From JBBDSH01 sp040905045 (GTDB taxonomy: Bacteria > Pseudomonadota > Gammaproteobacteria > Eutrophobiales > Eutrophobiaceae): 64,000 bases of DNA. The notes beneath the pieces are model-generated. The model saw nothing but the letters and a program-made list of their open reading frames with translations, ran no database searches and was not told the origin of the DNA. A program made the position numbers and the translations under genes. Shown here one piece after another: positions 41,085-50,609 of the stretch (its first letter is position 1; every line of letters starts with the position of its first letter). The stretch spans positions 65,063-129,062 of the forward strand of contig JBBDSH010000050.1 of NCBI GenBank assembly GCA_040905045.1. The letters are read 5' to 3'.

Positions 41085-43796
41085 ATGTCGAAAACCCTGG
41101 TCCTTGTGGACGGCTCTTATTACCTTTTCAGGGCCTATCACGTCCAGCAGTTGCAGCGATTCAGGACCGCCAACGACGAGCCCACCGGGGCCATCTTCGG
41201 TGTCATGAACATGCTGCACAAGCTTTTAAAGGATTACGATCCGGAACACTTCGCTGTTGTCTTTGATGCCCGGGGCAAGAGTTTTCGCAACGACCTGTAC
41301 GAAGAGTACAAGGCCAACCGGGCGCCCATACCGGAAGATCTGGAATGCCAGTTCGAGCCGTTGCATGAAATTATCCGGGCGGAAGGCTTCCCCATGCTGA
41401 TGATAGACGGCGTCGAGGCGGACGACGTCATCGCCACCCTGGCGGCCCGTGCCGTGGAGAAAGGTTTCGACGTGGTCATCTCAACCGGAGACAAGGACCT
41501 GGCCCAGATCGTTAATGATCACATCATTCTCATCAACACCATGACCGATACAGTGCTGGACCCGGCCGGCGTGGAGGAGAAATTCGGCGTGCCGCCTGAA
41601 CGCATTGTCGATTACCTGGCCCTGGTGGGTGACAGCGTCGACAACATACCGGGCGTGCCCAAGGTCGGGCCGAAGACAGCGGCCCGATGGTTGAAACAAT
41701 ACGGCTCCCTGGATGGCGTTATTGAGCACGCCGATGAAATCAAGGGCAAGGTGGGCGACTATCTGCGCGATAGCCTCGACAGGCTGCCGCTGAGCCGGGA
41801 ACTGGTCACCCTGAAATCGGACCTGGAACTGGCACTGAAACCGGAAAACCTGATCCGGGACGAACCGGACGTGGAAACGCTGCTGGATCATTTCCGGCGT
41901 TGGGAATTCAACAGCTGGATCAAACAGCTGCCCATCAATGCCGAAGACGATAACGACAACGCGGGCGATGACAACTCCGGAAAGCCTGGGGATTACGAAA
42001 TCATTTTCACGGCAGAGGGCCTGGATCGCTGGATCAAGGTCCTGGAAAAAGCCTCCCTGTTCGCCTTTGATACGGAAACCACCAGCCTGAACTACATGAT
42101 AGCGGAGATTGTCGGGGTTTCTTTTTCCACAATCTCCGGCTCGGCCGCCTACGTGCCGCTGGCGCACGATTACGACGGCGCGCCGAAACAACTGGACCGA
42201 AATGATGTTCTGAAAAGATTGTCATCCGTGCTCTCTTCGGACAAGCGGAAGAAACTCGGGCACAATCTGAAATACGACCAGAGCGTCCTGGCCAATTACG
42301 GCATTGAACTGAACGGCATCGAGCACGATTCCATGCTGGAATCCTATGTGCTCAACAGCACCGCCAGCCGCCATGACATGGATTCACTGGCGCAGAAATA
42401 CCTCAACATCCGGACCACGCACTATGAAGAGGTGGCCGGCAAGGGCGCCAAACAGGTACCGTTCAATAAAGTCCCCGTGGAGATCGCCGGGCCCTACGCG
42501 GCCGAAGACGCCGATATAACGCTGCGCCTGCATGAAACGCTCTGGCCCAGGCTCTCGGAGGAGAAAAACCTGAAGGAGATTTATCAACACATGGAAGTCC
42601 CTTTGTTATCCATTCTCTCCCGCATGGAACGCAACGGCGTCATGATCGATGTGGAGATGCTGCACGAACAGAGCCGGGAACTGACCGGGCGCATGGCGGA
42701 AATCGAGGAACACGCTCACAATATTACCGGTGAAACCTTCAACATCGGATCGCCAAAGCAGATACAGGCCATCCTGTACGAAAAAATGGAACTGCCGGTG
42801 ATTTCCAAGACCCCCAAGGGGCAGCCCTCCACGGCCGAGGCCGTGCTGCAGGATCTGGCGGATCAGGGCTATGAACTGCCGCGGCTGATTCTTGATCACC
42901 GTGCCATGAGCAAGCTCAAATCCACCTATACCGACCGCCTGCCGGGGATGATCAATGCATCGACGGGGCGCGTCCACACCTCCTACCACCAGGCCGTCGC
43001 CGCAACGGGGCGTCTGTCGTCCTCGGACCCGAACCTGCAGAACATCCCCATTCGATCGCCGGAAGGCCGGAAAATACGGCGCGCCTTTATCGCGCCGCCG
43101 GGTTATGCCCTGCTGGCGGCGGATTATTCCCAGATCGAACTGCGCATCATGGCCCATCTGTCCGGAGACAAATCCCTGCTCAAAGCCTTTGAGCAGGGTG
43201 AAGACATTCACCGGGCCACGGCGAGTGAAGTCTTCGACACGGAACTGGACGAGGTGACGAGCGAGCAAAGGCGAAGCGCCAAGGCGATCAATTTCGGCCT
43301 CATATACGGCATGTCGGCCTGGGGCCTGGCCCGGCAGCTGGGCATTGACAGGGGCGCCGCAAAAGAATATGTAGACCGGTATTTCGAGCGTTATCCGGGG
43401 GTGAAACAGTATATGGACGACACGCGGGAGCGGGCGCGCGAACTGGGCTATGTGGAAACCGTTTTCGGCCGCCGCCTGTACCTGCCGGAAATCAACGCCC
43501 GCAACGTCCAGCGCCGCCAGTACGCCGAGCGCACCGCCATCAACGCCCCCATGCAGGGCACGGCGGCGGATATCATTAAAAAGGCCATGCTCGGCATCGA
43601 TCGTGAGATACTCGGCAGCGGCAAGGATATTAAAATGATCATGCAGGTGCACGACGAATTGATCTTCGAGGCCCCCGAAGATACGGTGGAGGAAATGACC
43701 GAAAGGATTGCCGGGCTCATGGCCGGTGCCGCGGAGCTGAGCGTACCCCTGGAAGTGGAGACGGGCATCGGAGCAAACTGGGATGAGGCTCATTAA
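41085..43796 (+). CDS. polA: DNA polymerase I
   Basis: A 903-residue repair and Okazaki-fragment polymerase. Order of domains: 5'-3' exonuclease (about 1-290; LVDGSYYLFRAYH, GVEADDVIATLA, VSTGDKDLAQ), 3'-5' proofreading exonuclease (FAFDTETTSLNYM, with DTET acidic residues intact), polymerase motifs DYSQIELRIMAHLSGD (A), NFGLIYGMSAWGLA (B) and MQVHDELIFE (C). The start is ATG 41085, where MSKTLVLVDG begins; the open frame upstream is not conserved. Confidence 0.97.
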   Translation: MSKTLVLVDGSYYLFRAYHVQQLQRFRTANDEPTGAIFGVMNMLHKLLKDYDPEHFAVVFDARGKSFRNDLYEEYKANRAPIPEDLECQFEPLHEIIRAEGFPMLMIDGVEADDVIATLAARAVEKGFDVVISTGDKDLAQIVNDHIILINTMTDTVLDPAGVEEKFGVPPERIVDYLALVGDSVDNIPGVPKVGPKTAARWLKQYGSLDGVIEHADEIKGKVGDYLRDSLDRLPLSRELVTLKSDLELALKPENLIRDEPDVETLLDHFRRWEFNSWIKQLPINAEDDNDNAGDDNSGKPGDYEIIFTAEGLDRWIKVLEKASLFAFDTETTSLNYMIAEIVGVSFSTISGSAAYVPLAHDYDGAPKQLDRNDVLKRLSSVLSSDKRKKLGHNLKYDQSVLANYGIELNGIEHDSMLESYVLNSTASRHDMDSLAQKYLNIRTTHYEEVAGKGAKQVPFNKVPVEIAGPYAAEDADITLRLHETLWPRLSEEKNLKEIYQHMEVPLLSILSRMERNGVMIDVEMLHEQSRELTGRMAEIEEHAHNITGETFNIGSPKQIQAILYEKMELPVISKTPKGQPSTAEAVLQDLADQGYELPRLILDHRAMSKLKSTYTDRLPGMINASTGRVHTSYHQAVAATGRLSSSDPNLQNIPIRSPEGRKIRRAFIAPPGYALLAADYSQIELRIMAHLSGDKSLLKAFEQGEDIHRATASEVFDTELDEVTSEQRRSAKAINFGLIYGMSAWGLARQLGIDRGAAKEYVDRYFERYPGVKQYMDDTRERARELGYVETVFGRRLYLPEINARNVQRRQYAERTAINAPMQGTAADIIKKAMLGIDREILGSGKDIKMIMQVHDELIFEAPEDTVEEMTERIAGLMAGAAELSVPLEVETGIGANWDEAH

Positions 43797-43897
43797 GCTG
43801 GAAGACGGACCTTTCTATGCTAACATTAATTTGAAATACACCATTACAACACTCAACCGTTCCACTCCCGACTTCGAAACACGCGCAGGAAACATCC

Positions 43898-44641
43898 ATG
43901 TTGTTAATCCCGGCGATTGATATAAAAGATGGAAAATGCGTGCGCCTGCGCCAGGGGCGCATGGACGACGCAAAGGTATACAGCAACGATCCGGCGGATA
44001 TTGCCGACCGCTGGGTCGAACAGGGCGCCCGCCGGTTGCATGTCGTTGATCTCAACGGCGCCGTTACCGGCAAACCCGTCAATGCGGACATCATCCACAG
44101 CATTGTCGAAAAACATCCCGATATCCCGGTCCAGGTCGGCGGCGGCATTCGTAACGAGGACACCATCCAGACCTATCTTGATGCCGGCGTCAGCTACGTC
44201 ATAATCGGCACCCGTGCTGTTACGACCCCGCATTTTGTTTCCGATGTCTGCCTTGAGTTTCCAAGTCACATTATCGTCGGCCTGGATGCCCGCAACGGCA
44301 AGCTGGCGACGGAGGGATGGTCGAAGCTGTCCCATCACGACGCCATCGACATGGCTCAGCGCTTCGAGGAGGAAGGCGTCGCTTCCATCATCTTTACCGA
44401 CATCGGCCGCGACGGCATGATGACCAGCGTCAACATCGAAGCGACCCTGGAACTATGCCGCAATGTCGCCATTCCCGTTATTGCCTCCGGCGGTATCGGC
44501 AAGATCGAGGACATTGAGGCCCTGTGCGATATCGCCCACGAGGGTCTGGAAGGCGTTATCACCGGCAAGGCCATCTACGAAGGCACCCTGGATTTCGCCG
44601 CCGCACAGAAACTCATCGACGAGCGCTGCGGCAATGAATAA
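43898..44641 (+). CDS. hisA: HisA, ProFAR isomerase
   Basis: Phosphoribosylformimino-5-aminoimidazole carboxamide ribotide isomerase of histidine synthesis. A TIM barrel of 247 residues with [15 protein letters not shown] at the start (catalytic Asp), [13 protein letters not shown] and the second half [13 protein letters not shown], which bind the two phosphates. It heads the run hisA-hisF-hisI-hisE; the earlier his genes are not in the window. Confidence 0.97.
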   Translation: MLLIPAIDIKDGKCVRLRQGRMDDAKVYSNDPADIADRWVEQGARRLHVVDLNGAVTGKPVNADIIHSIVEKHPDIPVQVGGGIRNEDTIQTYLDAGVSYVIIGTRAVTTPHFVSDVCLEFPSHIIVGLDARNGKLATEGWSKLSHHDAIDMAQRFEEEGVASIIFTDIGRDGMMTSVNIEATLELCRNVAIPVIASGGIGKIEDIEALCDIAHEGLEGVITGKAIYEGTLDFAAAQKLIDERCGNE

Positions 44642-44650
44642 CCCGTGGCA

Positions 44651-45421
44651 ATGAGCCTGGCCAAACGGATCATCCCCTGCCTGGACGTGGACGCCGGCCG
44701 GGTGGTCAAGGGGGTCCGTTTCGTGGACATCCGCGATGCCGGCGATCCGGTGGAAGTCGCCCGACGCTATGACGAGCAGGGCGCCGACGAAATCACCTTC
44801 CTGGATATCACCGCCAGCAGCGATGATCGCGAAACCATGGTCCACGTGGTTGAAGCCGTGGCCGGCCAGGTCTTTATTCCCCTGACGGTGGGCGGCGGCA
44901 TTCGAACCCTGGAGGATATACGCCGTATGCTGTCTGCCGGCGCCGACAAGGTCAGCATTAATACCGCCGCGGTACAGCGGCCGGAATTCGTGCGCGAGGC
45001 TTCCGGGCGATTCGGTTCACAATGTATCGTCGTCGCTATCGACGCCAAACGGGTTGCCGGCGACGATGCCCCTCGCTGGGAAGTGTTTACCCATGGCGGG
45101 CGGCGCGCCACCGGCCTGGATGTGATCGAATGGGCACGCAGGATGGCCGACTACGGCGCCGGCGAGATCCTGTTGACCAGCATGGATCGGGACGGAACGC
45201 GCAACGGCTTCGATGTGGAGTTAACCCGGGCGGTCAGTGACGCCGTGCCCATTCCGGTCATTGCTTCCGGCGGCGTCGGCAGCCTGGAACACCTTGTGGA
45301 AGGGGTTCGAGAAGGCGGCGCCGACGCGGTGCTCGCCGCCAGCATCTTTCATTTCGGCGAACACACCGTGCTTGAGGCAAAGCGGCTTATGCAATCCAGC
45401 CGGATCGAGGTAAGACTGTAA
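44651..45421 (+). CDS. hisF: HisF, imidazole glycerol phosphate synthase cyclase subunit
   Basis: Cyclase subunit that, with HisH, forms imidazole glycerol phosphate and AICAR. The 256 residues include [18 protein letters not shown] with the catalytic Asp, [28 protein letters not shown] with the second catalytic Asp, and [14 protein letters not shown] prefer ATG 44651; GTG 44645 is in frame and lies 3 bases after the hisA stop, so coupled start there is possible. Confidence 0.97.
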   Translation: MSLAKRIIPCLDVDAGRVVKGVRFVDIRDAGDPVEVARRYDEQGADEITFLDITASSDDRETMVHVVEAVAGQVFIPLTVGGGIRTLEDIRRMLSAGADKVSINTAAVQRPEFVREASGRFGSQCIVVAIDAKRVAGDDAPRWEVFTHGGRRATGLDVIEWARRMADYGAGEILLTSMDRDGTRNGFDVELTRAVSDAVPIPVIASGGVGSLEHLVEGVREGGADAVLAASIFHFGEHTVLEAKRLMQSSRIEVRL

Positions 45422-45423
45422 TC

Positions 45424-45837
45424 ATGGCAACAGCAAGCGAAGCCTGGCTGGATCAGGTCAACTGGAACAGCGACGGGCTGGTCCCGGCCATCGCCCGCGA
45501 AGCCGGCACGGGCATTGTCTTGAACCTGGCCTGGATGAGCCGTGAAGCGCTGCGGCTGACATCCGAGGAGGGCCGTGCCGTCTACTGGTCCCGATCGCGC
45601 GGCAAATTATGGCGCAAGGGCGAGGAATCCGGCCATGTACAGCATGTCAGGGAAATCCGGCTGGATTGCGACAGGGACACGGTCCTTCTGACCGTTGAGC
45701 AGGAAGGCGGCATTGCCTGTCATACCGGCCGTCACAGCTGTTTTTACCTGCAGCTGGACGGCAAGGCCGGAGAATGGCTGGCGGTGGATCCGGTGCTCAA
45801 GGACCCGGACAGTATCTACGGAACAACCGGTAAATAA
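45424..45837 (+). CDS. hisI: HisI, phosphoribosyl-AMP cyclohydrolase
   Basis: Opens the adenine ring of phosphoribosyl-AMP in histidine synthesis. The 137 residues show [10 protein letters not shown], the family segment [20 protein letters not shown], and zinc ligands in [14 protein letters not shown] and [11 protein letters not shown]. It is separate from HisE, not fused as in E. coli. It starts 2 bases after hisF. Confidence 0.96.
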   Translation: MATASEAWLDQVNWNSDGLVPAIAREAGTGIVLNLAWMSREALRLTSEEGRAVYWSRSRGKLWRKGEESGHVQHVREIRLDCDRDTVLLTVEQEGGIACHTGRHSCFYLQLDGKAGEWLAVDPVLKDPDSIYGTTGK

Positions 45838-45852
45838 ACAGGCAGCTTTTTT

Positions 45853-46170
45853 ATGAACGATATCCTGACACAGCTGGCCGCAATACTGGAGGAAAGAAAG
45901 CAGGCATCGCCGGAATCCTCGTACGTGGCCTCCCTTTATGCAAAGGGACCGGACGCCATCCTGAAAAAGATCGGCGAGGAGGCCTCCGAAGTCATTATTG
46001 CCGCCAAGGCGGGTGACAGGGAAGAGATCGTCCATGAACTGGCGGACCTGTGGTTTCATACCCTGGTTCTGCTTGCCTACACGGACCAGTCGCCGGAGGC
46101 CGTCCTGGAAGAGCTGCAGCGCCGTTTCGGACAATCCGGCCTGGAAGAAAAAGCCGGCCGCGACAGATAA
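45853..46170 (+). CDS. hisE: HisE, phosphoribosyl-ATP pyrophosphohydrolase
   Basis: Hydrolyses phosphoribosyl-ATP to phosphoribosyl-AMP and pyrophosphate, preceding HisI in the pathway. The 105 residues are an all-helical MazG-like domain with [21 protein letters not shown] and [11 protein letters not shown] plus [14 protein letters not shown], carrying the metal-binding Glu/Asp residues. It ends the his run and is followed by a strong terminator. Confidence 0.95.
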   Translation: MNDILTQLAAILEERKQASPESSYVASLYAKGPDAILKKIGEEASEVIIAAKAGDREEIVHELADLWFHTLVLLAYTDQSPEAVLEELQRRFGQSGLEEKAGRDR

Positions 46171-46172
46171 GT

Positions 46173-46203
46173 AAAAATCCGCGTTCCAAGGACGCGGATT
46201 TTT
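46173..46203 (+). terminator. Strong intrinsic terminator after hisE
   Basis: A perfect 12-bp stem (46173-46184 with 46192-46203) around a 7-base loop, starting AAAAATCCGCG and ending CGCGGATTTTT. The flanking A- and T-tracts allow it to work in both directions. It separates the his genes from tatABC. Confidence 0.9.
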
Positions 46204-46315
46204 AGCCCGCATCCCTGCTGACACGCAGGGCCCGTTCCACCATAATGCACAGAACCTGTCCCGGATTTCCGGGATTACTAACCACCATGCTTGCAAACCA
46301 ATCCGGAGGCGGCAC

Positions 46316-46552
46316 ATGAGTTTTGGTATCTGGGAATTACTGATCGTTCTGCTGATCGTTTCTTTGTTGTTCGGCACCAAGAAACTCCGTTCCATGGGCG
46401 GCGATCTGGGAAGCGCCATCAAGGGCTTTCGCAGCGCCATGAAAGACGGTGACGACGGCAACAGCCTGGAACAAAAAGAAACGGACTCCCAGGGCAATGT
46501 GATCGACAGCGAAGCCCGGGAAGAACAGGAAAACACCCAGCAAAAAAGCTGA
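46316..46552 (+). CDS. tatA: Sec-independent translocase subunit TatA
   Basis: A 78-residue pore-forming subunit of the Tat system for folded proteins. One N-terminal membrane helix ([19 protein letters not shown]), then the amphipathic helix with [19 protein letters not shown], and a charged tail. The FG pair and following lysines are conserved. GGAGG lies upstream of ATG 46316. First gene of tatABC. Confidence 0.96.
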   Translation: MSFGIWELLIVLLIVSLLFGTKKLRSMGGDLGSAIKGFRSAMKDGDDGNSLEQKETDSQGNVIDSEAREEQENTQQKS

Positions 46553-46621
46553 ACGGCGGTTTCATGCCGGCGCCTTCTGTGCGCCGTCACGGACCTGAAC
46601 TTCTTTTCAGGACTTGCAGCT

Positions 46622-46900
46622 ATGTTCGATATCGGCTTCTGGGAACTGGTCATCATCAGTATCGTCGCCCTGCTTATCGTCGGCCCGGAGCGAATGCCGG
46701 GCCTGATCCGGGACGTCGGCCGCTGGGTGCGTTCAGTACGGCGTTTCATTACCCAGACCCGTCAGGACCTGGAAAGGGAGCTGGATTTCGAGGAAGACTT
46801 CAGGGAGGAAAAAGACCTCGTGAGCAGTCTGCGCGATATGGACGAGCTCATGGATATCGCCCCGGACCGGGACAAGACCGGCCGGGACGACAAGACCTGA
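46622..46900 (+). CDS. tatB: Sec-independent translocase subunit TatB
   Basis: Forms the Tat substrate receptor with TatC. The 92 residues begin MFDIGFWELVIISIVALLIVGPERMPGLI, where GPERMP is the TatB version of the hinge, followed by an amphipathic, highly charged helix. Shorter than E. coli TatB (171 residues) but within the range of the family. Confidence 0.95.
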   Translation: MFDIGFWELVIISIVALLIVGPERMPGLIRDVGRWVRSVRRFITQTRQDLERELDFEEDFREEKDLVSSLRDMDELMDIAPDRDKTGRDDKT

Positions 46901-46919
46901 CACGGTCCCGCCTCCCGCC

Positions 46920-47669
46920 ATGAACGCCCCCGAAGACGACAACGGCGAAGACAGGGAACAGCCCCTGATCGCTCACTTGGTTGAACTGCGCACGCGTTTG
47001 ATACGTGCGCTGGTGGTCGTGCTGGTGATCTTCCTCATCCTGATGCCTTTTTCCGATCATCTATACAGCGCCATTGCCAAACCGCTGATAGACGCCCTGC
47101 CCATCAACAGCAGCATGATCGCCACGGAAGTCGCCTCGCCGTTCCTGGTGCCCTTCAAGCTGACGGCGTTTCTGGCATTGTTCATCGGCATGCCCTATCT
47201 GCTTTATCAGGCCTGGGCCTTCGTAGCGCCGGGACTGTATAAAAACGAAAAACGCTTCGCCATGCCCCTGTTATGGTCGAGTATTGCATTGTTCTATTGC
47301 GGCACCGCTTTTGCGTTCTTTGTTGTTTTCCCGCTGCTGTTCGGTTTCTTCACGTCCGTCGCGCCCACCGGCGTCACCGTGATGACCGACATCAGCCATT
47401 ATCTCGACTTTATTCTGAAACTGTTTTTCGCCTTCGGCCTGGCCTTTGAAGTGCCCATCGCCACTATCCTGCTGGTGGCCACGGGGGCCACAACTATCGA
47501 TTCGATGAAACAGAAACGGCCCTATATCATTCTCGGCGCCTTTGTAACCGGCATGTTGTTGACCCCGCCGGATATTATTTCGCAAATACTCCTGGCCGGG
47601 CCCATCTGGATACTGTTCGAACTGGGGCTCATCTTCGCCCGCTACTTCGCCCCGGCGAGTGAGTCGTGA
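46920..47669 (+). CDS. tatC: Sec-independent translocase subunit TatC
   Basis: Polytopic receptor for twin-arginine signal peptides. The 249 residues contain the N-terminal HLVELRTRLIRAL, six membrane segments, LYQAWAFVAPGLYKNEKR with the conserved Glu region, and F-x-FGLAFEVPI. The last codons (ASES) and stop lie inside the left arm of a heptamer repeat at 47658, so the repeat has shaped the C-terminus. Confidence 0.96.
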   Translation: MNAPEDDNGEDREQPLIAHLVELRTRLIRALVVVLVIFLILMPFSDHLYSAIAKPLIDALPINSSMIATEVASPFLVPFKLTAFLALFIGMPYLLYQAWAFVAPGLYKNEKRFAMPLLWSSIALFYCGTAFAFFVVFPLLFGFFTSVAPTGVTVMTDISHYLDFILKLFFAFGLAFEVPIATILLVATGATTIDSMKQKRPYIILGAFVTGMLLTPPDIISQILLAGPIWILFELGLIFARYFAPASES

Positions 47670-47770
47670 GGCGAAAGGAGTCAGGAGAAAGAAGCTACTA
47701 CATAAATTCTCGCACGGCAGCAGAAGAATCTGCTTTCCCACTCCTCACGCCTTACCCCTCACGCCTCACT
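47658..47770. repeat. Fold-back of 7-bp units at the tatC end
   Basis: The left arm 47658-47687 reads AGTGAGT CGTGAGG CGAAAGG AGTCAGG AG. The right arm 47739-47770 is the reverse complement of AGTGAGG CGTGAGG GGTAAGG CGTGAGG. The match is imperfect but unit by unit. A 6-bp AGCAGA/TCTGCT hairpin lies in the centre. It lies between two convergent genes (tatC and the rhodanese). Confidence 0.75.
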
Positions 47771-47775
47771 GTTTT

Positions 47776-48189
47776 TCAAGACTGTTCCCAGGGAAGGTTG
47801 TGGTAGCGCCAGCCGTTGATGTTGCCGCGGTGGTTGTTTTCGTCCTTGTCACCCTCGAAGCCTTCGACGACATTGATGACATTGCGAAAACCGTTTTCAG
47901 CAAGAGCCTCGCCGGCGGCTTTCGAACGGCCGCCGCTGCGGCACAGGGTCAACACAACCAGATCCTCCGGATCGCGGCCGGGCCGGGCCTTTCGCAGCAC
48001 ATCCCGGGCCTTGTCGACAAACTCCGGATCCACCTGCATGTCCGGCGCCTCCTTCCAGGGCAGAAGGACGGCGTCCGGGGGATGACCGACGTACTCATAC
48101 TCCATGGTCGTGCGAACATCCAGCATGACCGCATCCTCGTTCTCGTTCAATAGTGCCCAGGCTTCCGGGGCGGACATGTCTTTAATCAT
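47776..48189 (-). CDS. Rhodanese-like sulfurtransferase
   Basis: A single-domain rhodanese of 137 residues. DAVMLDVRTTMEYEYVGHPPDAVLLPW is the N-terminal part, and VLTLCRSGGRSKAAGEAL holds the active-site loop with the catalytic Cys (CRSGGR). The C-terminal NVVEGFEGDKDENNHRGNINGWR is typical of small rhodaneses that often accompany sulfur metabolism genes. It is cytoplasmic, with no signal. It stands alone between tatC and ilvE. Confidence 0.9.
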   Translation of the reverse strand: MIKDMSAPEAWALLNENEDAVMLDVRTTMEYEYVGHPPDAVLLPWKEAPDMQVDPEFVDKARDVLRKARPGRDPEDLVVLTLCRSGGRSKAAGEALAENGFRNVINVVEGFEGDKDENNHRGNINGWRYHNLPWEQS

Positions 48190-48301
48190 CGGGCTGATAC
48201 CTTGAGTTTTTGCTGATCGACCACAATATGCTTGTCCCGGCGACGAACTTCAAGCACAGCGGATCGTACAAAGAAGCACATTATTAAAGGAACCGGAAGT
48301 T

Positions 48302-48422
48302 TCCCGACATTCCTCTGTGGGGCACGCTGTAAATACGTCTCCTGGATCAAGCCTGCCCCGGCCAACGGGCCGGGGTCCGGGACAGGCTATGCGGCCGACG
48401 GTCCCACGGAGGAATGTCGGGA
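48302..48422. repeat. Fold-back element upstream of ilvE
   Basis: Arms of 20 bases (48302-48321 and 48403-48422, beginning TCCCGACATTCC) pair with one mismatch. The inner part starts GCACGCTGTAAATACGTC, related to the core of the elements at 21181 and 36091. It is followed by a second inverted repeat GCCTGCCCCGG / CCGGGACAGGC at about 48351-48388. It fills most of the 322-base gap between the rhodanese and ilvE, where no gene was seen. Confidence 0.75.
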
Positions 48423-48511
48423 TACTTCTAATCCTCTTAATAAGTTGGCGCATGCGGGTAAATATGGTGCAATAACGCTTTTTTATTCGCACAATCTCGA
48501 GGGAAAAAGAA

Positions 48512-49441
48512 ATGTCTATGGATGACCGCGACGGCGTCATCTGGTTCAACGGGGAATTCGTTCCCTGGCGCGAGGCCAATGTCCATGTACTGACCCACAC
48601 CCTGCATTACGGCATGGGGGTGTTCGAGGGTATTCGCGCCTATAAAACGAGGGATGATCGGACGGCCATATTCCGACTCAAGGATCACACAAACAGGCTG
48701 TTCCATTCCGCCCACATCATGGGCATGCCCATGTCCTATGACAGGGACACCATCAACCGGGCCTGCCGCGAAGCGGTCAGCCGCAACAATCTACAATCGG
48801 GTTACATCCGGCCGGTCTGCTTCTACGGTTCCGAGGGCATGGGTCTGCGCGCCGACAACCTCAAGGTGCACGTGGCCATCGCCGCCTGGGAATGGGGCGC
48901 CTACCTGGGCACGGACGGCATGGAAAAGGGCATCCGTATCCGCACCTCTTCCTTTACCCGGCACCATGTCAACATTTCCATGTGCAAGGCCAAGGCCAAC
49001 GGCCATTACATCAATTCCATGTTGGCGCTGCAGGAAGCGGTGCAGTGCGGCTATGACGAGGCTCTGCTGCTGGATACCGAAGGCTACGTCGCCGAAGGCA
49101 GCGGGGAAAATATCTTCCTTGTCCGTAACGGCATTATTTATACTCCGGAACTGACTTCCGCGCTGGAAGGCATCACCCGTGATACCATCATCACCCTGGC
49201 ACGCGAGGCCGGTTATACGATCCGGGAAAAACGCATCACCCGCGATGAGGTCTATATCGCCGACGAGGCGTTTTTTACCGGAACAGCGGCGGAAGTCACG
49301 CCCATTCGCGAACTGGACAACCGCACTATCGGCTCCGGCAGCAAGGGCCCGGTAACGGACGATTTACAGAAACGCTTTTTCGCGCTGGCCAACGGCGAGC
49401 GCGAGGAGCATCCGGAATGGCTGGATTACATAAATGACTGA
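48512..49441 (+). CDS. ilvE: Branched-chain amino acid aminotransferase IlvE
   Basis: PLP-dependent class IV aminotransferase for the last step of Val, Leu and Ile synthesis. The 309 residues include LHYGMGVFEGIRAY, the PLP lysine region MCKAKANGHYINSMLALQEA, EGYVAEGSGENIFLV and TRDTIITLARE, and FFTGTAAEVTPI. Length matches group I IlvE. A purine-rich GAGGGAAAAAGAA precedes the ATG. The stop overlaps the next gene (ATGACTGA). Confidence 0.96.
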   Translation: MSMDDRDGVIWFNGEFVPWREANVHVLTHTLHYGMGVFEGIRAYKTRDDRTAIFRLKDHTNRLFHSAHIMGMPMSYDRDTINRACREAVSRNNLQSGYIRPVCFYGSEGMGLRADNLKVHVAIAAWEWGAYLGTDGMEKGIRIRTSSFTRHHVNISMCKAKANGHYINSMLALQEAVQCGYDEALLLDTEGYVAEGSGENIFLVRNGIIYTPELTSALEGITRDTIITLAREAGYTIREKRITRDEVYIADEAFFTGTAAEVTPIRELDNRTIGSGSKGPVTDDLQKRFFALANGEREEHPEWLDYIND

Positions 49442-49658
49442 TACGACCATGAACGACACAGGCAGGCTTTCAAGACACGGCGATCATATTCCCAACGACA
49501 AGGACCGCTATGAAGTAACGGAAAGCGATCTGCCGCTGCATTGCCCCATGCCTGAGATGAGCCTGTGGAACTCACACCCGCGCGTATTCCTGCCTATCGA
49601 AGAAACCGGCGAAGCCAAGTGTCCTTACTGCGGGGCCGAGTTCATCCTCAAACGATAA
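49434..49658 (+). CDS. Small zinc-finger protein (zf-CHCC)
   Basis: A 74-residue protein with the zf-CHCC pattern: LHCPMPEMSLWNSHPRVFLP then AKCPYCGAEFILK. Residues Cys, His, Cys, Cys are the likely zinc ligands, as in bacterial homologues of the complex I subunit NDUFS6. In many Proteobacteria this gene follows ilvE and precedes glycosyltransferase genes. The ATG overlaps the ilvE stop; ATG 49449 is also possible. Confidence 0.88.
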   Translation: MTDTTMNDTGRLSRHGDHIPNDKDRYEVTESDLPLHCPMPEMSLWNSHPRVFLPIEETGEAKCPYCGAEFILKR

Positions 49659-49709
49659 CTGGTACCTCGACACAGGAATTATGATGAATTCAGCGCCGGT
49701 CCAGGGCCC

Positions 49710-50609
49710 TTGATCCTCTGGGGGATCACCGACGGGCGCGCCGGCCACCTCACCCAGCTGCAGGGACTGTGTTCGGCCCTGGCCCGGCAACGGGACTGTG
49801 AATATCATGAGCTGCCGGTGCCGCCTTTATCTGAAACCCTGCCTGATCTTGCCCTGGGCCGCGCCCGTTTCACTTCCGCCCTTCCCGATCCCGATATCCT
49901 TATCGGTGCCGGGCATGCCTCGCATCTGCCCATGCTCTGCGCGCGCCGGGCCCGCGGCGGCAAGACCGTGGTCCTGATGCGCCCGTCCCTGCCGCGGCGT
50001 TGCTTCGATATCTGTATTCTCCCGGAACATGACGGTGTGCCGGAAACGGATAATGTCATTCTTTCACGGGGGCCCATCAACAATGTCCTCCCGGCACAAG
50101 AAAGAAAAGACTTTGGTGTGATTCTGGCCGGCGGCCCGTCGCGCCACTACCGCTGGGACGACGACACCATGCTGCAGCAGATTGCCACCGTGATTGACAG
50201 GGATCCGCGGCGTTGGCTCATCGCCGACTCGCCGCGGACACCGTCCTCCATGAGCAAGGCCCTGGCGGAACTGGCCGGCCGCACCGTCGACTTTTTATCC
50301 TGGCCGCGCACTCCGGCCAACTGGCTGCGGGATCGCCTGGGCGAATGCGACACTGTCTGGGTCAGCGAGGACAGCATGTCCATGGTCTACGAGGCCCTCA
50401 CCGGCGGCGCCGGGACGGGTTTGCTGGAAGTGCCGCCCCGACGCAATTCCCGTATCGTTCGTGCCATGAAATCATTGGCGGAGTCGGGAGACGTTACCCG
50501 TTTTGGCGACTGGCACGGCGATCCGCTGCCCTTGCCGCGGCGCACCTATAATGAGGCCGAGCGTTGCGCCGGAAAACTGTTGCATCAATTGGGTCTGCTG
50601 ACCTCATGA
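49710..50609 (+). CDS. ELM1 family protein (COG3660)
   Basis: Related to plant ELM1 and bacterial COG3660 proteins, a glycosyltransferase-like fold often found in LPS core clusters. About 299 residues: LWGITDGRAGHLTQLQGL at the start, DILIGAGHASHLPML, and VSEDSMSMVYEALTGGAGTGLL near the end. The start is uncertain. TTG 49710 opens the frame, while ATG 49681 with an AGGA site reads in another frame and stops at 49713, overlapping the TTG. The gene overlaps the next by 4 bases. Confidence 0.82.
   Translation: MILWGITDGRAGHLTQLQGLCSALARQRDCEYHELPVPPLSETLPDLALGRARFTSALPDPDILIGAGHASHLPMLCARRARGGKTVVLMRPSLPRRCFDICILPEHDGVPETDNVILSRGPINNVLPAQERKDFGVILAGGPSRHYRWDDDTMLQQIATVIDRDPRRWLIADSPRTPSSMSKALAELAGRTVDFLSWPRTPANWLRDRLGECDTVWVSEDSMSMVYEALTGGAGTGLLEVPPRRNSRIVRAMKSLAESGDVTRFGDWHGDPLPLPRRTYNEAERCAGKLLHQLGLLTS

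Noticed and set aside
42606..43793. A 395-codon minus-strand open frame opposite polA
   Set aside because: It mirrors the highly conserved polymerase domain of polA; no recognisable motif and no ribosome site.
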